From Arcanobacterium buesumense (lineage in GTDB: Bacteria; Actinomycetota; Actinomycetes; Actinomycetales; Actinomycetaceae), in NCBI RefSeq assembly GCF_012563545.1, contig NZ_CP050804.1:1488001-1552000 (forward strand): 64,000 nt of DNA, written 5' to 3'. Shown here piece after piece: positions 18,950 through 28,770 of this stretch. The translations under genes were made by a program, and so were the position numbers. The notes beneath the pieces were generated by a model, which saw only the letters and a list, made by a program, of their open reading frames with translations, was not told the DNA's origin and ran no database searches. Position 1 is the first letter of the stretch; every line of letters begins with the position of its first letter.

Positions 18950-20806
18950 TTACTCAACCGTCACTGACTTAGCGAGATTACGCGGCTTATCAACGTCGTA
19001 TCCTTTAACTGTTGCCAGCTCTGCCGCAAAAATCTGTAACGGAATAACTGTTACTAACGGCATCATCAACGTCGGAGTTGATTGCGGAACACGAATCACC
19101 GCCATAGCGTGCTCATCGACAGCACTATCGCCTTCCTCAGCAACCACAATAGTGCGTGCCCCACGAGCCATCACCTCAGCAATATTCGACATTACTTTCG
19201 AATGTAACACTGGCCGCCGTGGCGTAGGAGCAATCACGAAGACTGGCAGTCCTTCTTTAACAAGCGCAATAGGACCATGCTTCAATTCTCCGGCGGCAAA
19301 CCCTTCAGCGTGAATATAGGCTAACTCTTTAAGTTTTAACGCCCCTTCTAACGCAATCGGAAAACCAACATGACGCCCTAAAAATAATACCGATTCCACA
19401 TCAGACATCGAACGAGCCAACTGACGAATCTTGTCTTCTTGAGCTAACACAAATTCCATACGCTCTGGCATCAGTGCCAACTGAGCCATGTAATGGGAAA
19501 TTTCATCAGTAAACTTATTACCCCGTAACTGAGCTAAGTACAGCCCCAACAAATAAGCGGCAGTGATTTGACTGGTAAAGGCTTTCGTGGAAGCTACTGC
19601 GATTTCTGGACCAGCGTGGGTGTAGAGAACCGCATCCGACTCCCTAGCAATCGTTGAACCATAGGTGTTGACGATCGCTAATACTCGGGCGCCCTGCTCG
19701 CGGGCATGACGCACAGCCATCAACGTATCCATCGTTTCACCAGACTGGGAAATGGCCACCACGAGTGTGCGTGCAGTGACAATCGGATCACGGTAGCGAA
19801 ATTCGTGCGCTAACTCAACTTCCACTGGTATCCGACACCAATGCTCGATCGCATATTTTGCAACATGACCAGCATAGGCTGCCGTCCCGCAGGCCACCAC
19901 AATAATTTTGTCAATTGCCCGCAATTCGTATTCTTCAATTCGTAATTCATCTAACTGTAAATGCCCATCAGGTGTGGTGCGGGCACGCAATGTTTCGGCA
20001 ACAGCATGTGGCTGTTCATGAATTTCTTTGTCCATAAAAGTCGCATAGCCATCATGCAAAGCAGTATCGAGCTTCCAATCCACTTCGAATGGCTCAGTGG
20101 CCACTTCTAAGCCTGCAAAATCAATGATAGTTGCCGTGTGTGCAGTGAGCGTCACGATCTGATCTTGTCCAATAGCAAGAGCTTGGCGAGTACGACCAAC
20201 AAAAGCGGCAACATCAGAACCGAAAAAGTTTTCGTTTTCACCGAGTCCGACGACGAGGGGAGAATTACGCCGAGCCCCTACCAGCCGATCTGGTTGATTA
20301 GCATATGTGGCGACGACGGCAAACGAGCCTTCCAAACGACTCACCACGTTACGCATAGCGACAGTGAGATCATCGCAGGATTCTAATGCGAGGCTTAATA
20401 AATGAGCAATCGTTTCCGAATCTGTATCTGAGGTAAAATCGATGCCTGCCGCGTGAAGCTCCTGACGCAACTGTGGCGCATTTTCAATAATTCCGTTATG
20501 CACAATCGCCACCTGAGCATCGGCAGACAGATGCGGATGAGAGTTTTTATCCGAAGGCACACCGTGGGTTGCCCATCGGGTATGACCAATTACTGCAGCT
20601 GCCAGAGGTAACGGGCGCGAATCCAGTTCAGCACGTAGGTCTGCTACTCGACCAGCCCGCTTCCGGACAACAACACCCGCCGTCGTCGGAACGGCTATGC
20701 CAGCCGAATCATAGCCTCGATACTCTAAACGTTCCAAGCCGGACAAAACGGCTTCTTGCGACGATGACGACGCTTGAGCGCCAATATAACCAACAATTCC
20801 ACACAT
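18950..20806 (-). CDS. glmS: Glutamine-fructose-6-phosphate aminotransferase (isomerizing)
   Basis: Makes glucosamine-6-phosphate, the entry to UDP-GlcNAc and peptidoglycan. The mature N-terminus MCGIVGYIGAQ supplies the catalytic Cys1 of the class II glutamine amidotransferase domain, which fixes the start at 20806 although the frame opens at 20845. Further motifs are GHTRWATHG, HNGIIEN, two SIS domains (VVACGTAAYAGHV, AISQSGETMDT; FLGRHVGFPIALEG), and the C-terminal DKPRNLAKSVTVE. The length of 618 is normal. The next step, GlmM, is encoded at 22-23 kb across the divergent coaA. Confidence 0.97.
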   Translation of the reverse strand: MCGIVGYIGAQASSSSQEAVLSGLERLEYRGYDSAGIAVPTTAGVVVRKRAGRVADLRAELDSRPLPLAAAVIGHTRWATHGVPSDKNSHPHLSADAQVAIVHNGIIENAPQLRQELHAAGIDFTSDTDSETIAHLLSLALESCDDLTVAMRNVVSRLEGSFAVVATYANQPDRLVGARRNSPLVVGLGENENFFGSDVAAFVGRTRQALAIGQDQIVTLTAHTATIIDFAGLEVATEPFEVDWKLDTALHDGYATFMDKEIHEQPHAVAETLRARTTPDGHLQLDELRIEEYELRAIDKIIVVACGTAAYAGHVAKYAIEHWCRIPVEVELAHEFRYRDPIVTARTLVVAISQSGETMDTLMAVRHAREQGARVLAIVNTYGSTIARESDAVLYTHAGPEIAVASTKAFTSQITAAYLLGLYLAQLRGNKFTDEISHYMAQLALMPERMEFVLAQEDKIRQLARSMSDVESVLFLGRHVGFPIALEGALKLKELAYIHAEGFAAGELKHGPIALVKEGLPVFVIAPTPRRPVLHSKVMSNIAEVMARGARTIVVAEEGDSAVDEHAMAVIRVPQSTPTLMMPLVTVIPLQIFAAELATVKGYDVDKPRNLAKSVTVE

Positions 20807-20929
20807 GTTGATAAACACTACAACGCAAGGTAGCGTGCGCGTCACCTAACCTGTCAGACAACACCGCCCTGTCCGGTTTCTCACCCCTACCAATTGGCGT
20901 TAGTTGTGTTTTATTGCCACAATCTAAGC

Positions 20930-21871
20930 ATGCATAGCTCCGACCTTTCGGCATTCGTCACATTTAGTCGAGACGATTGGGCCAAACTCGCCCAAAGTAC
21001 CGAATTGCCATTAACCGTTGATGACCTCGCACAATTAGCTGCTCTTGGTGACCCCATTACCATCAGCGAAGTCGATGCCATCTACCGGCCACTCACCGCT
21101 CTGATGCATATGTATGCCCGCAACACTGGAAGACTGTTCACCGAGTCAAAAAAATTCTTAGGCTTTTCCGATCTGCGGGTCCCCTGGATTGTCGGCATCG
21201 CTGGCTCTGTTTCTGCTGGAAAATCAACAGTTGCTCGACTCTTGCGAGAACTTTTAAGCAGGTCTCCTGAAACACCACGGGTTGATCTGGTCACCACCGA
21301 TGGTTTCCTCTACCCCAATGCTGTGCTCAACGAACGGCAATTACTTACCCGTAAAGGCTTTCCAGAGTCCTACGACCGTCGTGCCCTGATTGACTTTTTG
21401 GCAGCAATTAAATCTGGACGCCGTCATGTTAGTGCACCTGTTTACGATCATGTCACATACGATATTGTGCCCACGAAACGCATCGTCGTCGACTGTCCAG
21501 ATATTCTCATCGTCGAAGGACTCAACGTTTTACAACCGCCACCTAGCATCGTCGACCATGAGTTTTCTACAGTCTCTGACTTTTTTGATTTTACAATTTA
21601 TGTTGATGCGCCAGAAGAAGCCCTCGAACGCTGGTATGTTGACCGATTTTTATCATTACGTTCAACGGCATTCACGAATCGTGACTCGTATTTCCGCAAC
21701 TATGCTGACTTAACCGACGCCCAAGCTCGTAGCACAGCACAGCACATATGGGGCGCCATTAATTTGCCTAATCTGCGACACAATATAGCACCAACTAAAA
21801 ACCGAGCTACTGTTATTTTAACAAAAGGCCCCAATCACGGTATTGAGACCATCCAAATTCGCAAACTCTAA
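20930..21871 (+). CDS. coaA: Pantothenate kinase type I (CoaA)
   Basis: The first step of coenzyme A synthesis. The P-loop is GIAGSVSAGKSTVARLL. Other type I motifs are the LVTTDGFLYPN segment (catalytic Asp), KGFPESYD, and VDCPDILIVEGLNVLQPP. The ATG at 20930 gives 313 residues, normal for CoaA; an in-frame ATG at 20894 would add 12 residues not typical of the family. No clear Shine-Dalgarno precedes either, so the mRNA may be leaderless. It is a lone plus-strand gene between glmS and glmM. Confidence 0.94.
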   Translation: MHSSDLSAFVTFSRDDWAKLAQSTELPLTVDDLAQLAALGDPITISEVDAIYRPLTALMHMYARNTGRLFTESKKFLGFSDLRVPWIVGIAGSVSAGKSTVARLLRELLSRSPETPRVDLVTTDGFLYPNAVLNERQLLTRKGFPESYDRRALIDFLAAIKSGRRHVSAPVYDHVTYDIVPTKRIVVDCPDILIVEGLNVLQPPPSIVDHEFSTVSDFFDFTIYVDAPEEALERWYVDRFLSLRSTAFTNRDSYFRNYADLTDAQARSTAQHIWGAINLPNLRHNIAPTKNRATVILTKGPNHGIETIQIRKL

Positions 21872-21895
21872 TCTGCCAGACATAAGTAAATACAA

Positions 21896-21935
21896 CTATG
21901 GTGTGGATAAACATACGCGTTTATCCACACCATAG
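21896..21935. terminator. Bidirectional hairpin between coaA and glmM
   Basis: A perfect 16-bp stem (21896-21911 with 21920-21935, 8-base loop CATACGCG) between the convergent coaA and glmM stops, with T/A-rich flanks on both sides. A strong two-way terminator. Confidence 0.88.
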
Positions 21936-21955
21936 CAACAATATCTTCGTTTATA

Positions 21956-23287
21956 TTACAGGGCTAAGCGGTGGGCAACCACATCTGCTAGACGTTGAGC
22001 AACTCCATCAGCTTGTTCTTGGGTAGGTGCTTCCACCATGACACGAACCAACGGCTCAGTTCCGGACGCACGTAGTAAGACCCGCCCAGTATCGCCCAAC
22101 TCGCGTTCGGCTTGAGCAACTTCGTCCATCACCTCTGAGGTACGAGCCTTATCAACATTAGGAACATTGATAAGCGTTTGTGGCAAACGCTGAATGAAAG
22201 AAACTGCGTCCGCAAGCGTGCCACCACGTCGAACCATCTCCGAAGCTACCAAAATAGCAGTCAAAGTTCCGTCTCCAGTGGTTGCGTGATGCAAATTAAT
22301 AACGTGACCTGATTGCTCTCCGCCGAGCATATAACCGTGTGCTAACATCTCTTCGAGCACATAACGGTCACCTACCTTAGTAGCGACGAGGTTAATATCA
22401 GCCTCCCGCATTGCTAATGTCAAACCTAGGTTCGACATCACGGTAGCAACCAGGGTATTTCCGGCTAGCAAGCCTTGAGACTTCAGCGATACTGCCAAAA
22501 GACCCATAATCTGATCGCCGTCAACTAACTTCCCCTGCGCGTTAACAGCCAAACACCGATCAGCATCACCGTCAAAGGCGAAACCAAAATCCGCTCCCGA
22601 TGCAACAACCATTGCCTGCAACTGTTCCGGATGGGTAGAACCAGCATTGCGGTTAATGTTCTTGCCATCTGGCGAGGCGTTAATAACTGAAACATCCGCG
22701 CCGAGCTCTTGTAACGCTGCTGGCGCAACATTCGATGCCGCACCGTTAGCACAATCAAGAATAATTCGCTGGCCAGAAAGATCAGCACCACAACGAACAA
22801 GATGATCGATATACACCTGATCGGAAACGATAGCGTTTTCCCGCATATAGCCAACGCCTGCACCGATCGGACGTTCCCATTCTTGGCCAAGAACTGCTTC
22901 GATCTCATCTTCGATGGCGTCATCAAGCTTAAAGCCATCACCAGAAATGAACTTGATACCATTGTCTGGCATAGCGTTATGCGATGCCGAAATCATCACG
23001 CCGAGGTCATAGTCACGCGCTGCGGTTAAGTATGCGATACCGGGAGTTGGAATCTCACGTACGTGTTCGACGTCGACCCCAGCTGAAGAAAGCCCAGCGG
23101 CAACAGCATGGCTCAGCATTCCGGACGACTGACGGGTATCACGGCCAACAATTGCTTTGGGCCGGTGACCGTGCACATTTTGTGCTAACACCCGCGCCGC
23201 CGCTTCACCAAGCTGTAACGCAAACGGAGCGGTAATTTCACGATTTGCCAACCCGCGAACACCATCAGTTCCAAATAGACGTGCCAT
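21956..23287 (-). CDS. glmM: Phosphoglucosamine mutase
   Basis: Converts GlcN-6-P to GlcN-1-P on the way to UDP-GlcNAc. The phospho-serine loop is GVMISASHNAMPDNGIKF, the Mg2+ loop FAFDGDADRCLAV, the sugar-specificity loop GEQSGHVI, and the phosphate-binding loop VLLRASGTEPLVRVM. Two ATGs are adjacent. The second (23287) has AGAGGAG at 5-6 bases and is preferred, giving 443 residues. In many actinobacteria it sits between rpsI and glmS, as here. Confidence 0.97.
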   Translation of the reverse strand: MARLFGTDGVRGLANREITAPFALQLGEAAARVLAQNVHGHRPKAIVGRDTRQSSGMLSHAVAAGLSSAGVDVEHVREIPTPGIAYLTAARDYDLGVMISASHNAMPDNGIKFISGDGFKLDDAIEDEIEAVLGQEWERPIGAGVGYMRENAIVSDQVYIDHLVRCGADLSGQRIILDCANGAASNVAPAALQELGADVSVINASPDGKNINRNAGSTHPEQLQAMVVASGADFGFAFDGDADRCLAVNAQGKLVDGDQIMGLLAVSLKSQGLLAGNTLVATVMSNLGLTLAMREADINLVATKVGDRYVLEEMLAHGYMLGGEQSGHVINLHHATTGDGTLTAILVASEMVRRGGTLADAVSFIQRLPQTLINVPNVDKARTSEVMDEVAQAERELGDTGRVLLRASGTEPLVRVMVEAPTQEQADGVAQRLADVVAHRLAL

Positions 23288-23474
23288 CATTTCTCCTCTA
23301 ACTGCACTTATAACTATTTCAGCCTAATACATTCGTCATGCACATCGTGTGTCATTTCCCCGTGCAGGTGCATCACACTGCGGTGGCACTCCAACGGATA
23401 TGACACCCGTGGCGAGTGTCTACAGCTAAATATTGTTGATCTTTCTTTTGCCACCAGCTATACATGCTCAGTAA

Positions 23475-23516
23475 AAAGTGTGGGGTGGAAACCATACGGT
23501 TTCCACCCCACACTTT
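23475..23516 (-). terminator. Terminator of the rplM-rpsI operon
   Basis: A perfect 19-bp GC-rich stem (23475-23493 with 23498-23516, loop ATAC). On the minus strand it is followed by a T-run (CACTTTTTAC), the classic intrinsic terminator form. It lies 40 bases past the rpsI stop. The remainder of the gap up to glmM holds nothing else I recognise. Confidence 0.92.
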
Positions 23517-23556
23517 CTATGCTAAAGTACAGCCCACATTCTCGTTGCCTGATAAA

Positions 23557-24042
23557 TCAGCGCTTGGAGAACTGCGAAGCCTTACGTGCCTTCTTCAAAC
23601 CAGCCTTCTTACGCTCAACAGCGCGAGCGTCACGGGCTAGGAAGCCAGCCTTCTTCAAAGCTGGACGGTTAGCATCACGATCGATTTCGTTCAATGCACG
23701 AGCAACACCGAGGCGAAGCGCACCGGCTTGGCCGGAGGTGCCGCCACCGTTGATACGGGCAACAACATCGAAGCGACCTTCGATGTCAAGTAGAACGAAT
23801 GGTGATTTAACGAGTTGCTGATGCAACTTGTTTGGGAAGTAGTCCTCTAGAGTACGGCCGTTGATCTTCCACGAGCCAGTACCTGGGACGAGACGGACAC
23901 GAGCAACTGCTTCCTTACGACGACCCAGGCCTGCGCCTGGTGCGGTCAGGGACACACCCTGGCCGGTCTTGGGAGCCTCGGTCTCAGAGGTGTATGAACT
24001 TGGGGTTTCCTCAAGTTCTACGGTTTCGGTGGTCTCAGCCAC
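23557..24042 (-). CDS. rpsI: 30S ribosomal protein S9
   Basis: Small-subunit protein reaching the P-site tRNA through its basic C-terminal tail [12 protein letters not shown]. Recognised by [17 protein letters not shown] and [22 protein letters not shown]. At 161 residues it has an acidic N-terminal extension ([19 protein letters not shown]...) of about 35 residues, common in actinobacterial S9. Second gene of rplM-rpsI. Confidence 0.97.
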   Translation of the reverse strand: MAETTETVELEETPSSYTSETEAPKTGQGVSLTAPGAGLGRRKEAVARVRLVPGTGSWKINGRTLEDYFPNKLHQQLVKSPFVLLDIEGRFDVVARINGGGTSGQAGALRLGVARALNEIDRDANRPALKKAGFLARDARAVERKKAGLKKARKASQFSKR

Positions 24043-24072
24043 GGTTCTCCTTAAATCTTTTCCGGACAGGGG

Positions 24073-24516
24073 TTACTGTGCAACCTGCGTAAGCTCAAAG
24101 GCTTCCGGCTGCTGCGCAGCATGTGGGTGCTCTGCCCCACGGTAGACCTTAAGCTTGGAAAGCTGCTGACGTCCCAATGTGTTCTTTGGCAGCATGCCGG
24201 CAACAGCCTTCATAACAGCCTTCTCTGGGTTTTCAGCCAAGAGTTCGGTGTAGGACGTAGCGGTCAAGCCACCTGGCTGACCTGAGTGACGGTAAGCAAT
24301 CTTCTGCTCGCGCTTCGAACCGGTCAATGCGACCTTCTCAGCGTTGATGATCACGACGAAATCGCCGGTGTCAGCATGCGGAGCGAAGTTGGGCTTGTGC
24401 TTCCCACGGAGCAGGATGGCAACTTGAGATGCCAGACGGCCAAGGACAACGTCGGTGGCGTCAATGACATACCACTTCTTCTCGACGTCTCCGGGCTTCG
24501 GTGAATACGTGCGCAC
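24073..24516 (-). CDS. rplM: 50S ribosomal protein L13
   Basis: An early-assembly 23S rRNA-binding protein, 147 residues, beginning [20 protein letters not shown] and containing [19 protein letters not shown] and [18 protein letters not shown]. First gene of the rplM-rpsI pair. The 262 bases upstream, to the truA stop, must hold its promoter. A TTGACC hexamer is visible there, but no convincing -10 at the right spacing. Confidence 0.97.
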   Translation of the reverse strand: MRTYSPKPGDVEKKWYVIDATDVVLGRLASQVAILLRGKHKPNFAPHADTGDFVVIINAEKVALTGSKREQKIAYRHSGQPGGLTATSYTELLAENPEKAVMKAVAGMLPKNTLGRQQLSKLKVYRGAEHPHAAQQPEAFELTQVAQ

Positions 24517-24778
24517 TTTGCGTAGCCTTCGTTTCTTTAATCGCGGATAGCTTCATCAGCTGTTTTGACAATGGCTTCTTGCCGATCAACAGCTAACCTA
24601 TCCAATGGTCAAGTTAACGTTGCTGGCACTGTTATGAGACGAGTGGGATTGCATCTTCATACAACATGCACAGCAGTAAGAAACTCTACTGTGATTTTCC
24701 GGCCTGGTCAAAGGAAAACCATTTCCTGTGGTGCGATTCATCTCAACAGACCACATTTCAGCGCATCTTCGTCGTCGA

Positions 24779-25660
24779 TTAGCCCCGAAAACGACGCGCC
24801 CGCACGGCTTGACTCTCATACTCACTCGGATCTGGGTATCCAACATCTTCCAATGTCAGCGGATGCGGGGGTGCTACAACAACATAACCGTCACGGCAAC
24901 GTTGTGCCAACCGGAGCTGAGGCCATCCTTCTTCACGCGCACCACGCCCAACCTCAATTAAGGTCCCCATCAACGTCCGCACCTGCGAATGACAAAACGC
25001 GTCCGCACGTGCACGCCCGATTATAAGTCCGCCAACTCGCTCAAAGCTCAACTCATACAGTGTACGAACCGTCGACGCCCCCTCGCGCGGCTTACAATAC
25101 GACAAAAAATCATGCTCCCCCAACAGACCTTCAGCAGCTCGATTCATCGCCGCAATATCGAGCCGATCGGTCAGCCACAAAACATCACGACGCTGCGGAT
25201 CCCAGTCTACGGTACTATCGGCGATCCGATATGAATACTGGCGCCACAAGGCAGAAAAACGCGCATCGAAATCATCTGGTACAACCTGAACGCCATGAAG
25301 AACAACGTCGGAGTAGCCACGTGGTGCAACCGGAATAGTCTCTCCTGCTGCACGTGCCAACATAGAATTAACGCGCAACAGCAGCGATTCTTCAGATGCA
25401 CGAGTTGAACGTCCCGGTAGTGCCAGCCATGCATCCCGAGGGATATCACAATGCACTACTTGATGCCGTGCATGTACACCAGCATCTGTACGACCTGCAA
25501 CAGTGACTTGTACCGGGTTTCGAAATATCACAGATAAGCATTTTTCCACTTCATCTTGCACCGTGCGCAGCCCTGGTTGAGTAGCCCAACCGTGAAAGTG
25601 GTTACCGTCGTAGCCTAGATCTAGGCGTAGACGCAGATTTTGCGATAGCGTCGATGTCAT
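24779..25660 (-). CDS. truA: tRNA pseudouridine(38-40) synthase TruA
   Basis: Isomerises U38-U40 in the anticodon arm. About 293 residues from the ATG at 25660. The catalytic aspartate is in VAGRTDAGVHARHQV. Other conserved segments are DLGYDGNHFHGWATQPGLRTVQ, the WRQYSYRIAD segment and GRARADAFCHSQVRTLMGTLI. An ATG further up (25678) would add six residues and run into the divergent neighbour. Its start codon and that of the plus-strand ROK gene share the bases CATG. Separated from rplQ by that ROK gene, whereas rplQ-truA are usually adjacent. Confidence 0.94.
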   Translation of the reverse strand: MTSTLSQNLRLRLDLGYDGNHFHGWATQPGLRTVQDEVEKCLSVIFRNPVQVTVAGRTDAGVHARHQVVHCDIPRDAWLALPGRSTRASEESLLLRVNSMLARAAGETIPVAPRGYSDVVLHGVQVVPDDFDARFSALWRQYSYRIADSTVDWDPQRRDVLWLTDRLDIAAMNRAAEGLLGEHDFLSYCKPREGASTVRTLYELSFERVGGLIIGRARADAFCHSQVRTLMGTLIEVGRGAREEGWPQLRLAQRCRDGYVVVAPPHPLTLEDVGYPDPSEYESQAVRARRFRG

Positions 25661-26477
25661 GACTGCAGAATCCCACATTCAGCTACCTGACCTCAACTCG
25701 GGACACGCCACACTCAGTCTTGATTTTGGCGGTTCCCGTGTTAAGTCTGCTGTTTTAGATGGCGATGGCACACAACTGGGTACGTACATCGTCGAATTTA
25801 TGGATTATCCATTCACTCCAGACTCCCTCATTCGTGTTGTAGCGCGCCATGCAGCTACTCACAATGTGGCCTTTGAGCGAATAACAATAGGCATGCCCGG
25901 CATTGTACGGCGCGGAATCGTTATCCACACCCCGCATTATATTCGCTCCGGCGGGCCTGGTGGTGAGATTGATCCCTACTTGAGCGAGCAATGGGATGGG
26001 GCAGATATTCAACACATGGTCGAAAACTCTACTCAGTGCCCAACTATCGTCGTCAACGATGCCATTGTTGCCGCAGCCGCTGTTATTTCGGGTCGTGGGA
26101 GCGAGCTTGTCTTAACATTGGGCACCGGACTCGGGGTGGCCTTTGCCATTGAAGGAACACTCACTGAACATATTGAAGTTTCCCATGCACCCAGCCCGAT
26201 TGGGGGAACATTCGACGACGTAGCAGGGGCGATCAATTATCCCCACACCAATCCCCAACAGTGGTCACATAATATTGTCCGAATCATTGAGGCCTTATGG
26301 CCCGTGTATCGTTGGGACCAACTCTATATCGGGGGCGGGAATGCTTTTAAGCTCACCGCCGATGTTCGTGACCACCTGAGCAGTTTAGGAACAATTTTCC
26401 TTGACTACGAAGCGGGCGCCCGAGGCGGCGCAGCGGCATGGAACTACGTTCCTTATCAACTGCGCACCGCCGATTAA
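25659..26477 (+). CDS. ROK-family sugar kinase, polyphosphate-glucokinase-like
   Basis: A 272-residue ASKHA-fold kinase. Phosphate-1 is LSLDFGGSRVKSAVLD, the catalytic aspartate is in VVNDAIVAAAAV, the phosphate-2/adenosine motif is VLTLGTGLGVAFAIEG, and the C-terminus has LYIGGGNAFKL. The layout, especially the WSHNIVRIIEALWPV segment, resembles actinobacterial polyphosphate glucokinase (PpgK). The zinc-binding cysteine cluster of repressor-type ROK proteins is absent and there is no HTH, so it is an enzyme rather than a repressor. Substrate and phosphate donor are inferred only from that resemblance. Head-to-head with truA with overlapping start codons. Confidence 0.78.
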   Translation: MTAESHIQLPDLNSGHATLSLDFGGSRVKSAVLDGDGTQLGTYIVEFMDYPFTPDSLIRVVARHAATHNVAFERITIGMPGIVRRGIVIHTPHYIRSGGPGGEIDPYLSEQWDGADIQHMVENSTQCPTIVVNDAIVAAAAVISGRGSELVLTLGTGLGVAFAIEGTLTEHIEVSHAPSPIGGTFDDVAGAINYPHTNPQQWSHNIVRIIEALWPVYRWDQLYIGGGNAFKLTADVRDHLSSLGTIFLDYEAGARGGAAAWNYVPYQLRTAD

Positions 26478-26552
26478 AATTATTCCCTGAGATAGCTATA
26501 CGAGCACGTATCGCTCTATGTAACGCATAGAGTCTTAATAGCCACCACACTA

Positions 26553-26592
26553 AGAAGCTGGGCAGTGATCATTTGATCACTGCCCAGCTTCT
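26553..26592. terminator. Bidirectional hairpin between the ROK gene and rplQ
   Basis: A perfect inverted repeat with 19-base arms (26553-26571 and 26574-26592) and almost no loop lies between the convergent ROK kinase gene and rplQ. It is the probable terminator for the alpha operon and for the kinase gene. Confidence 0.88.
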
Positions 26593-26667
26593 ATGAGTTT
26601 ATATGATAAGTACTCTGACGGACTTAAATAAATGTGATGCTACACATTCACTCACTCCGTACGATGA

Positions 26668-27162
26668 TTACTTTTCCTCGGTTGCTTCTTCTACAGCCTC
26701 GGTTGCTGGCGCTTCGTCAGCAACTACTTCTTCCGCAGGAGCTTCAACAGCAGCCTTTTCAGCTACCTTTTCAGCTTCTTTCACAACAGCTTGCTTTGGC
26801 GAAACAGGCTCAAGAACGAGCGAAATTTCGGCCATTGGAGCGTTGTCGCCCTTACGGTTTGGAAGCTTAACGATACGGGTGTAGCCGCCATCGCGGTTAG
26901 CAAACTTTGGCGCAAGTTCCTCAAACAAAACGTATGCGGTTTCGCGCGAGCCGAGCACCTTGAGCGCAAGACGACGATTATGTGTATCGCCCTTCTTAGC
27001 CTTGGTGATGAGCTTTTCAATGTGTGGACGAACGCGCTTGGCCTTAGCCTCGGTTGTCACAACAGACTCATTGTGGATGAGCGACTTGCAAAGGTTTGCA
27101 ATGATGAGACGCTCGTGGGCTGGACTACCGCCCAAACGTGGACCCTTAGCGGGACGTGGCAT
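26668..27162 (-). CDS. rplQ: 50S ribosomal protein L17
   Basis: Binds domain III of 23S rRNA near the exit tunnel. The conserved core is in [20 protein letters not shown] and [16 protein letters not shown]. At 164 residues it is longer than the common size of about 120-130, because of an Ala/Glu/Val-rich low-complexity C-terminal tail (from about residue 125), as is common in Actinobacteria. Downstream of rpoA in the alpha operon. Confidence 0.96.
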   Translation of the reverse strand: MPRPAKGPRLGGSPAHERLIIANLCKSLIHNESVVTTEAKAKRVRPHIEKLITKAKKGDTHNRRLALKVLGSRETAYVLFEELAPKFANRDGGYTRIVKLPNRKGDNAPMAEISLVLEPVSPKQAVVKEAEKVAEKAAVEAPAEEVVADEAPATEAVEEATEEK

Positions 27163-27197
27163 GATTTCTCCTAAAAATTATCTTGTTCCGCTGACCC

Positions 27198-28202
27198 TCA
27201 GGCCTGCGTTTCGTCACTGAAGTGCATTCCATACGTGTCATCGCCGAAGCCAGACATGAAACCCGCCGGGGAATCCTTAAGACGCAGGTCAAGCTTTGCA
27301 AGCTCATCCTTCACATCTTCAATCGACTTCGCACCGAAATTACGAATGTCAAGCAGGTCAGCTTCCGAACGAAGAACCAGCTCACCGATTGTATGGATAC
27401 CTTCACGCTGTAGACAGTTCTGTGAGCGTGCTGGAAGGTTAAGAATGGTGATTGGGCGTTGCAAGTCAGAAGACTGCTGCTCAACAACCGGAGCTTCTTT
27501 AAGCTCAAGGCCTTCAACTTCTTGGTTCAGCTCTGCGGTCAATCCGAAGAGCTCAACTAGAGTCTTACCAGCCGAGGCAAAAGCGTCACGTGGCAACATC
27601 GACGGCTTGGTTTCGACGTCGACAATGAGTTTGTCGAAATCAGTACGCTGACCAACACGGGTAGCTTCAACCTTGTACGAAACTTTCACTACTGGTGAGT
27701 AGATGGAATCAACCGGGATCCGGCCAATTTCGTAATCTGGAGAATTGTTCTGCTGTGCAGAAACATAGCCTCGGCCACGCTCCACAGTCAGATCGATTTC
27801 CAATTTACCCTTCTCATTTAACGTAGCAATGAGCAGTTCTGGATTATGGATCTCTACCCCAGCTGGTGGGGTGATATCCGCGGCGGTTACCTGGCCAGGA
27901 CCTGCTTTACGCAAGTACATTTGAACTGGCTCGTCGTTTTCGGATGTCACAACAAGATCCTTGAGATTCAAGATAATCTGTGCAACGTCTTCTTTGACAC
28001 CTTCAATTGTGGAGAACTCATGGAGAACGCCGTCAATATGGATAGAAGTCACTGCTGCACCAGGAATTGATGACAGCAAGGTACGACGAAGCGAGTTGCC
28101 GAGCGTGTAGCCGAAGCCAGGCTCGAGCGGGTTAAGCGTGAACCGCGAACGGGTATCCGAAAGTTTCTCTTCGGTTAGCGTAGGACGCTGTTCAATGATC
28201 AC
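27198..28202 (-). CDS. rpoA: DNA-directed RNA polymerase alpha subunit
   Basis: 334 residues. The N-terminal assembly domain has [20 protein letters not shown], which contacts beta/beta'. The C-terminal domain (about 250-320: [19 protein letters not shown], then [19 protein letters not shown]) contacts UP elements and activators. The acidic linker is normal. Between rpsK and rplQ. Confidence 0.98.
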   Translation of the reverse strand: MIIEQRPTLTEEKLSDTRSRFTLNPLEPGFGYTLGNSLRRTLLSSIPGAAVTSIHIDGVLHEFSTIEGVKEDVAQIILNLKDLVVTSENDEPVQMYLRKAGPGQVTAADITPPAGVEIHNPELLIATLNEKGKLEIDLTVERGRGYVSAQQNNSPDYEIGRIPVDSIYSPVVKVSYKVEATRVGQRTDFDKLIVDVETKPSMLPRDAFASAGKTLVELFGLTAELNQEVEGLELKEAPVVEQQSSDLQRPITILNLPARSQNCLQREGIHTIGELVLRSEADLLDIRNFGAKSIEDVKDELAKLDLRLKDSPAGFMSGFGDDTYGMHFSDETQA

Positions 28203-28246
28203 TATATTTTCCTTTCACCGGGGCGCCCACTATATGACGCCCACAA

Positions 28247-28262
28247 GCCGAGAATTCTCGGC
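28247..28262. repeat. 16-base perfect palindrome in the rpsK-rpoA gap
   Basis: GCCGAGAATTCTCGGC is a perfect palindrome 45 bases before the rpoA start, in the place normally occupied by rpsD. It is either an mRNA hairpin or a DNA-binding site. Function unknown. Confidence 0.5.
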
Positions 28263-28270
28263 GCTAACAT

Positions 28271-28296
28271 GTGTCATGATGACATCATCATGACAC
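28271..28296. repeat. 26-base inverted repeat in the rpsK-rpoA gap
   Basis: GTGTCATGATGA and its complement TCATCATGACAC flank a 2-base centre. No T-run follows, so this is unlikely to be a simple terminator. It lies between rpsK and rpoA within one operon and may be a processing or regulatory hairpin. Confidence 0.5.
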
Positions 28297-28324
28297 TGAG
28301 GAAAGGGGCAAAACCCCTCGCAGA

Positions 28325-28717
28325 TCAAACGCGACGGCGCTTGGGTGGACGGCAACCGTTGTGAGCTTGTGGGGTAACATCGGAAATCGATGTTACTTCA
28401 AGACCAGAAGCGGTCAACGAACGAATAGCGGTTTCACGACCAGAACCTGGACCCTTGACGAAGACATCAACCTTCTTCATTCCAGCTTCCATTGCCCGAC
28501 GAGCAGCGTTTTCAGCAGCGAGCTGAGCAGCGTATGGAGTGGACTTACGTGAACCCTTAAAGCCAACCATGCCGGACGAAGTCTGAGCGATGACTTCACC
28601 GTTAGGATCGGTAATAGAAACGATGGTGTTATTAAAAGTGGACTTGATATGTGCCTGGCCGGTTAATACGTTCTTCCGCATTGTCCGGCGCGGACGGCGC
28701 TGACTCTTTGGTGGCAT
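28325..28717 (-). CDS. rpsK: 30S ribosomal protein S11
   Basis: Platform protein of the 30S subunit, 130 residues, recognised by [37 protein letters not shown] and the C-terminal [18 protein letters not shown]. It follows rpsM by about 50 bases. The gene usually next in this operon, rpsD (S4), is missing; the gap to rpoA holds two palindromes. Confidence 0.98.
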   Translation of the reverse strand: MPPKSQRRPRRTMRKNVLTGQAHIKSTFNNTIVSITDPNGEVIAQTSSGMVGFKGSRKSTPYAAQLAAENAARRAMEAGMKKVDVFVKGPGSGRETAIRSLTASGLEVTSISDVTPQAHNGCRPPKRRRV

Positions 28718-28770
28718 TTGTTAAAATCTCCTGAAAATTATCGTCGATTCACACCCGTAGGTGGAACTAC

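Noticed and set aside
20807-20929. Possible glmS ribozyme or riboswitch upstream of glmS
   Set aside because: The region between glmS and divergent coaA is only about 120 bases, and the frame upstream of the glmS start shows no ribozyme core. glmS ribozymes are a Firmicutes feature.
25659-26477. ROK protein considered as a NagC-type repressor
   Set aside because: There is no N-terminal helix-turn-helix and no zinc-binding cysteine motif; it is kinase-length.
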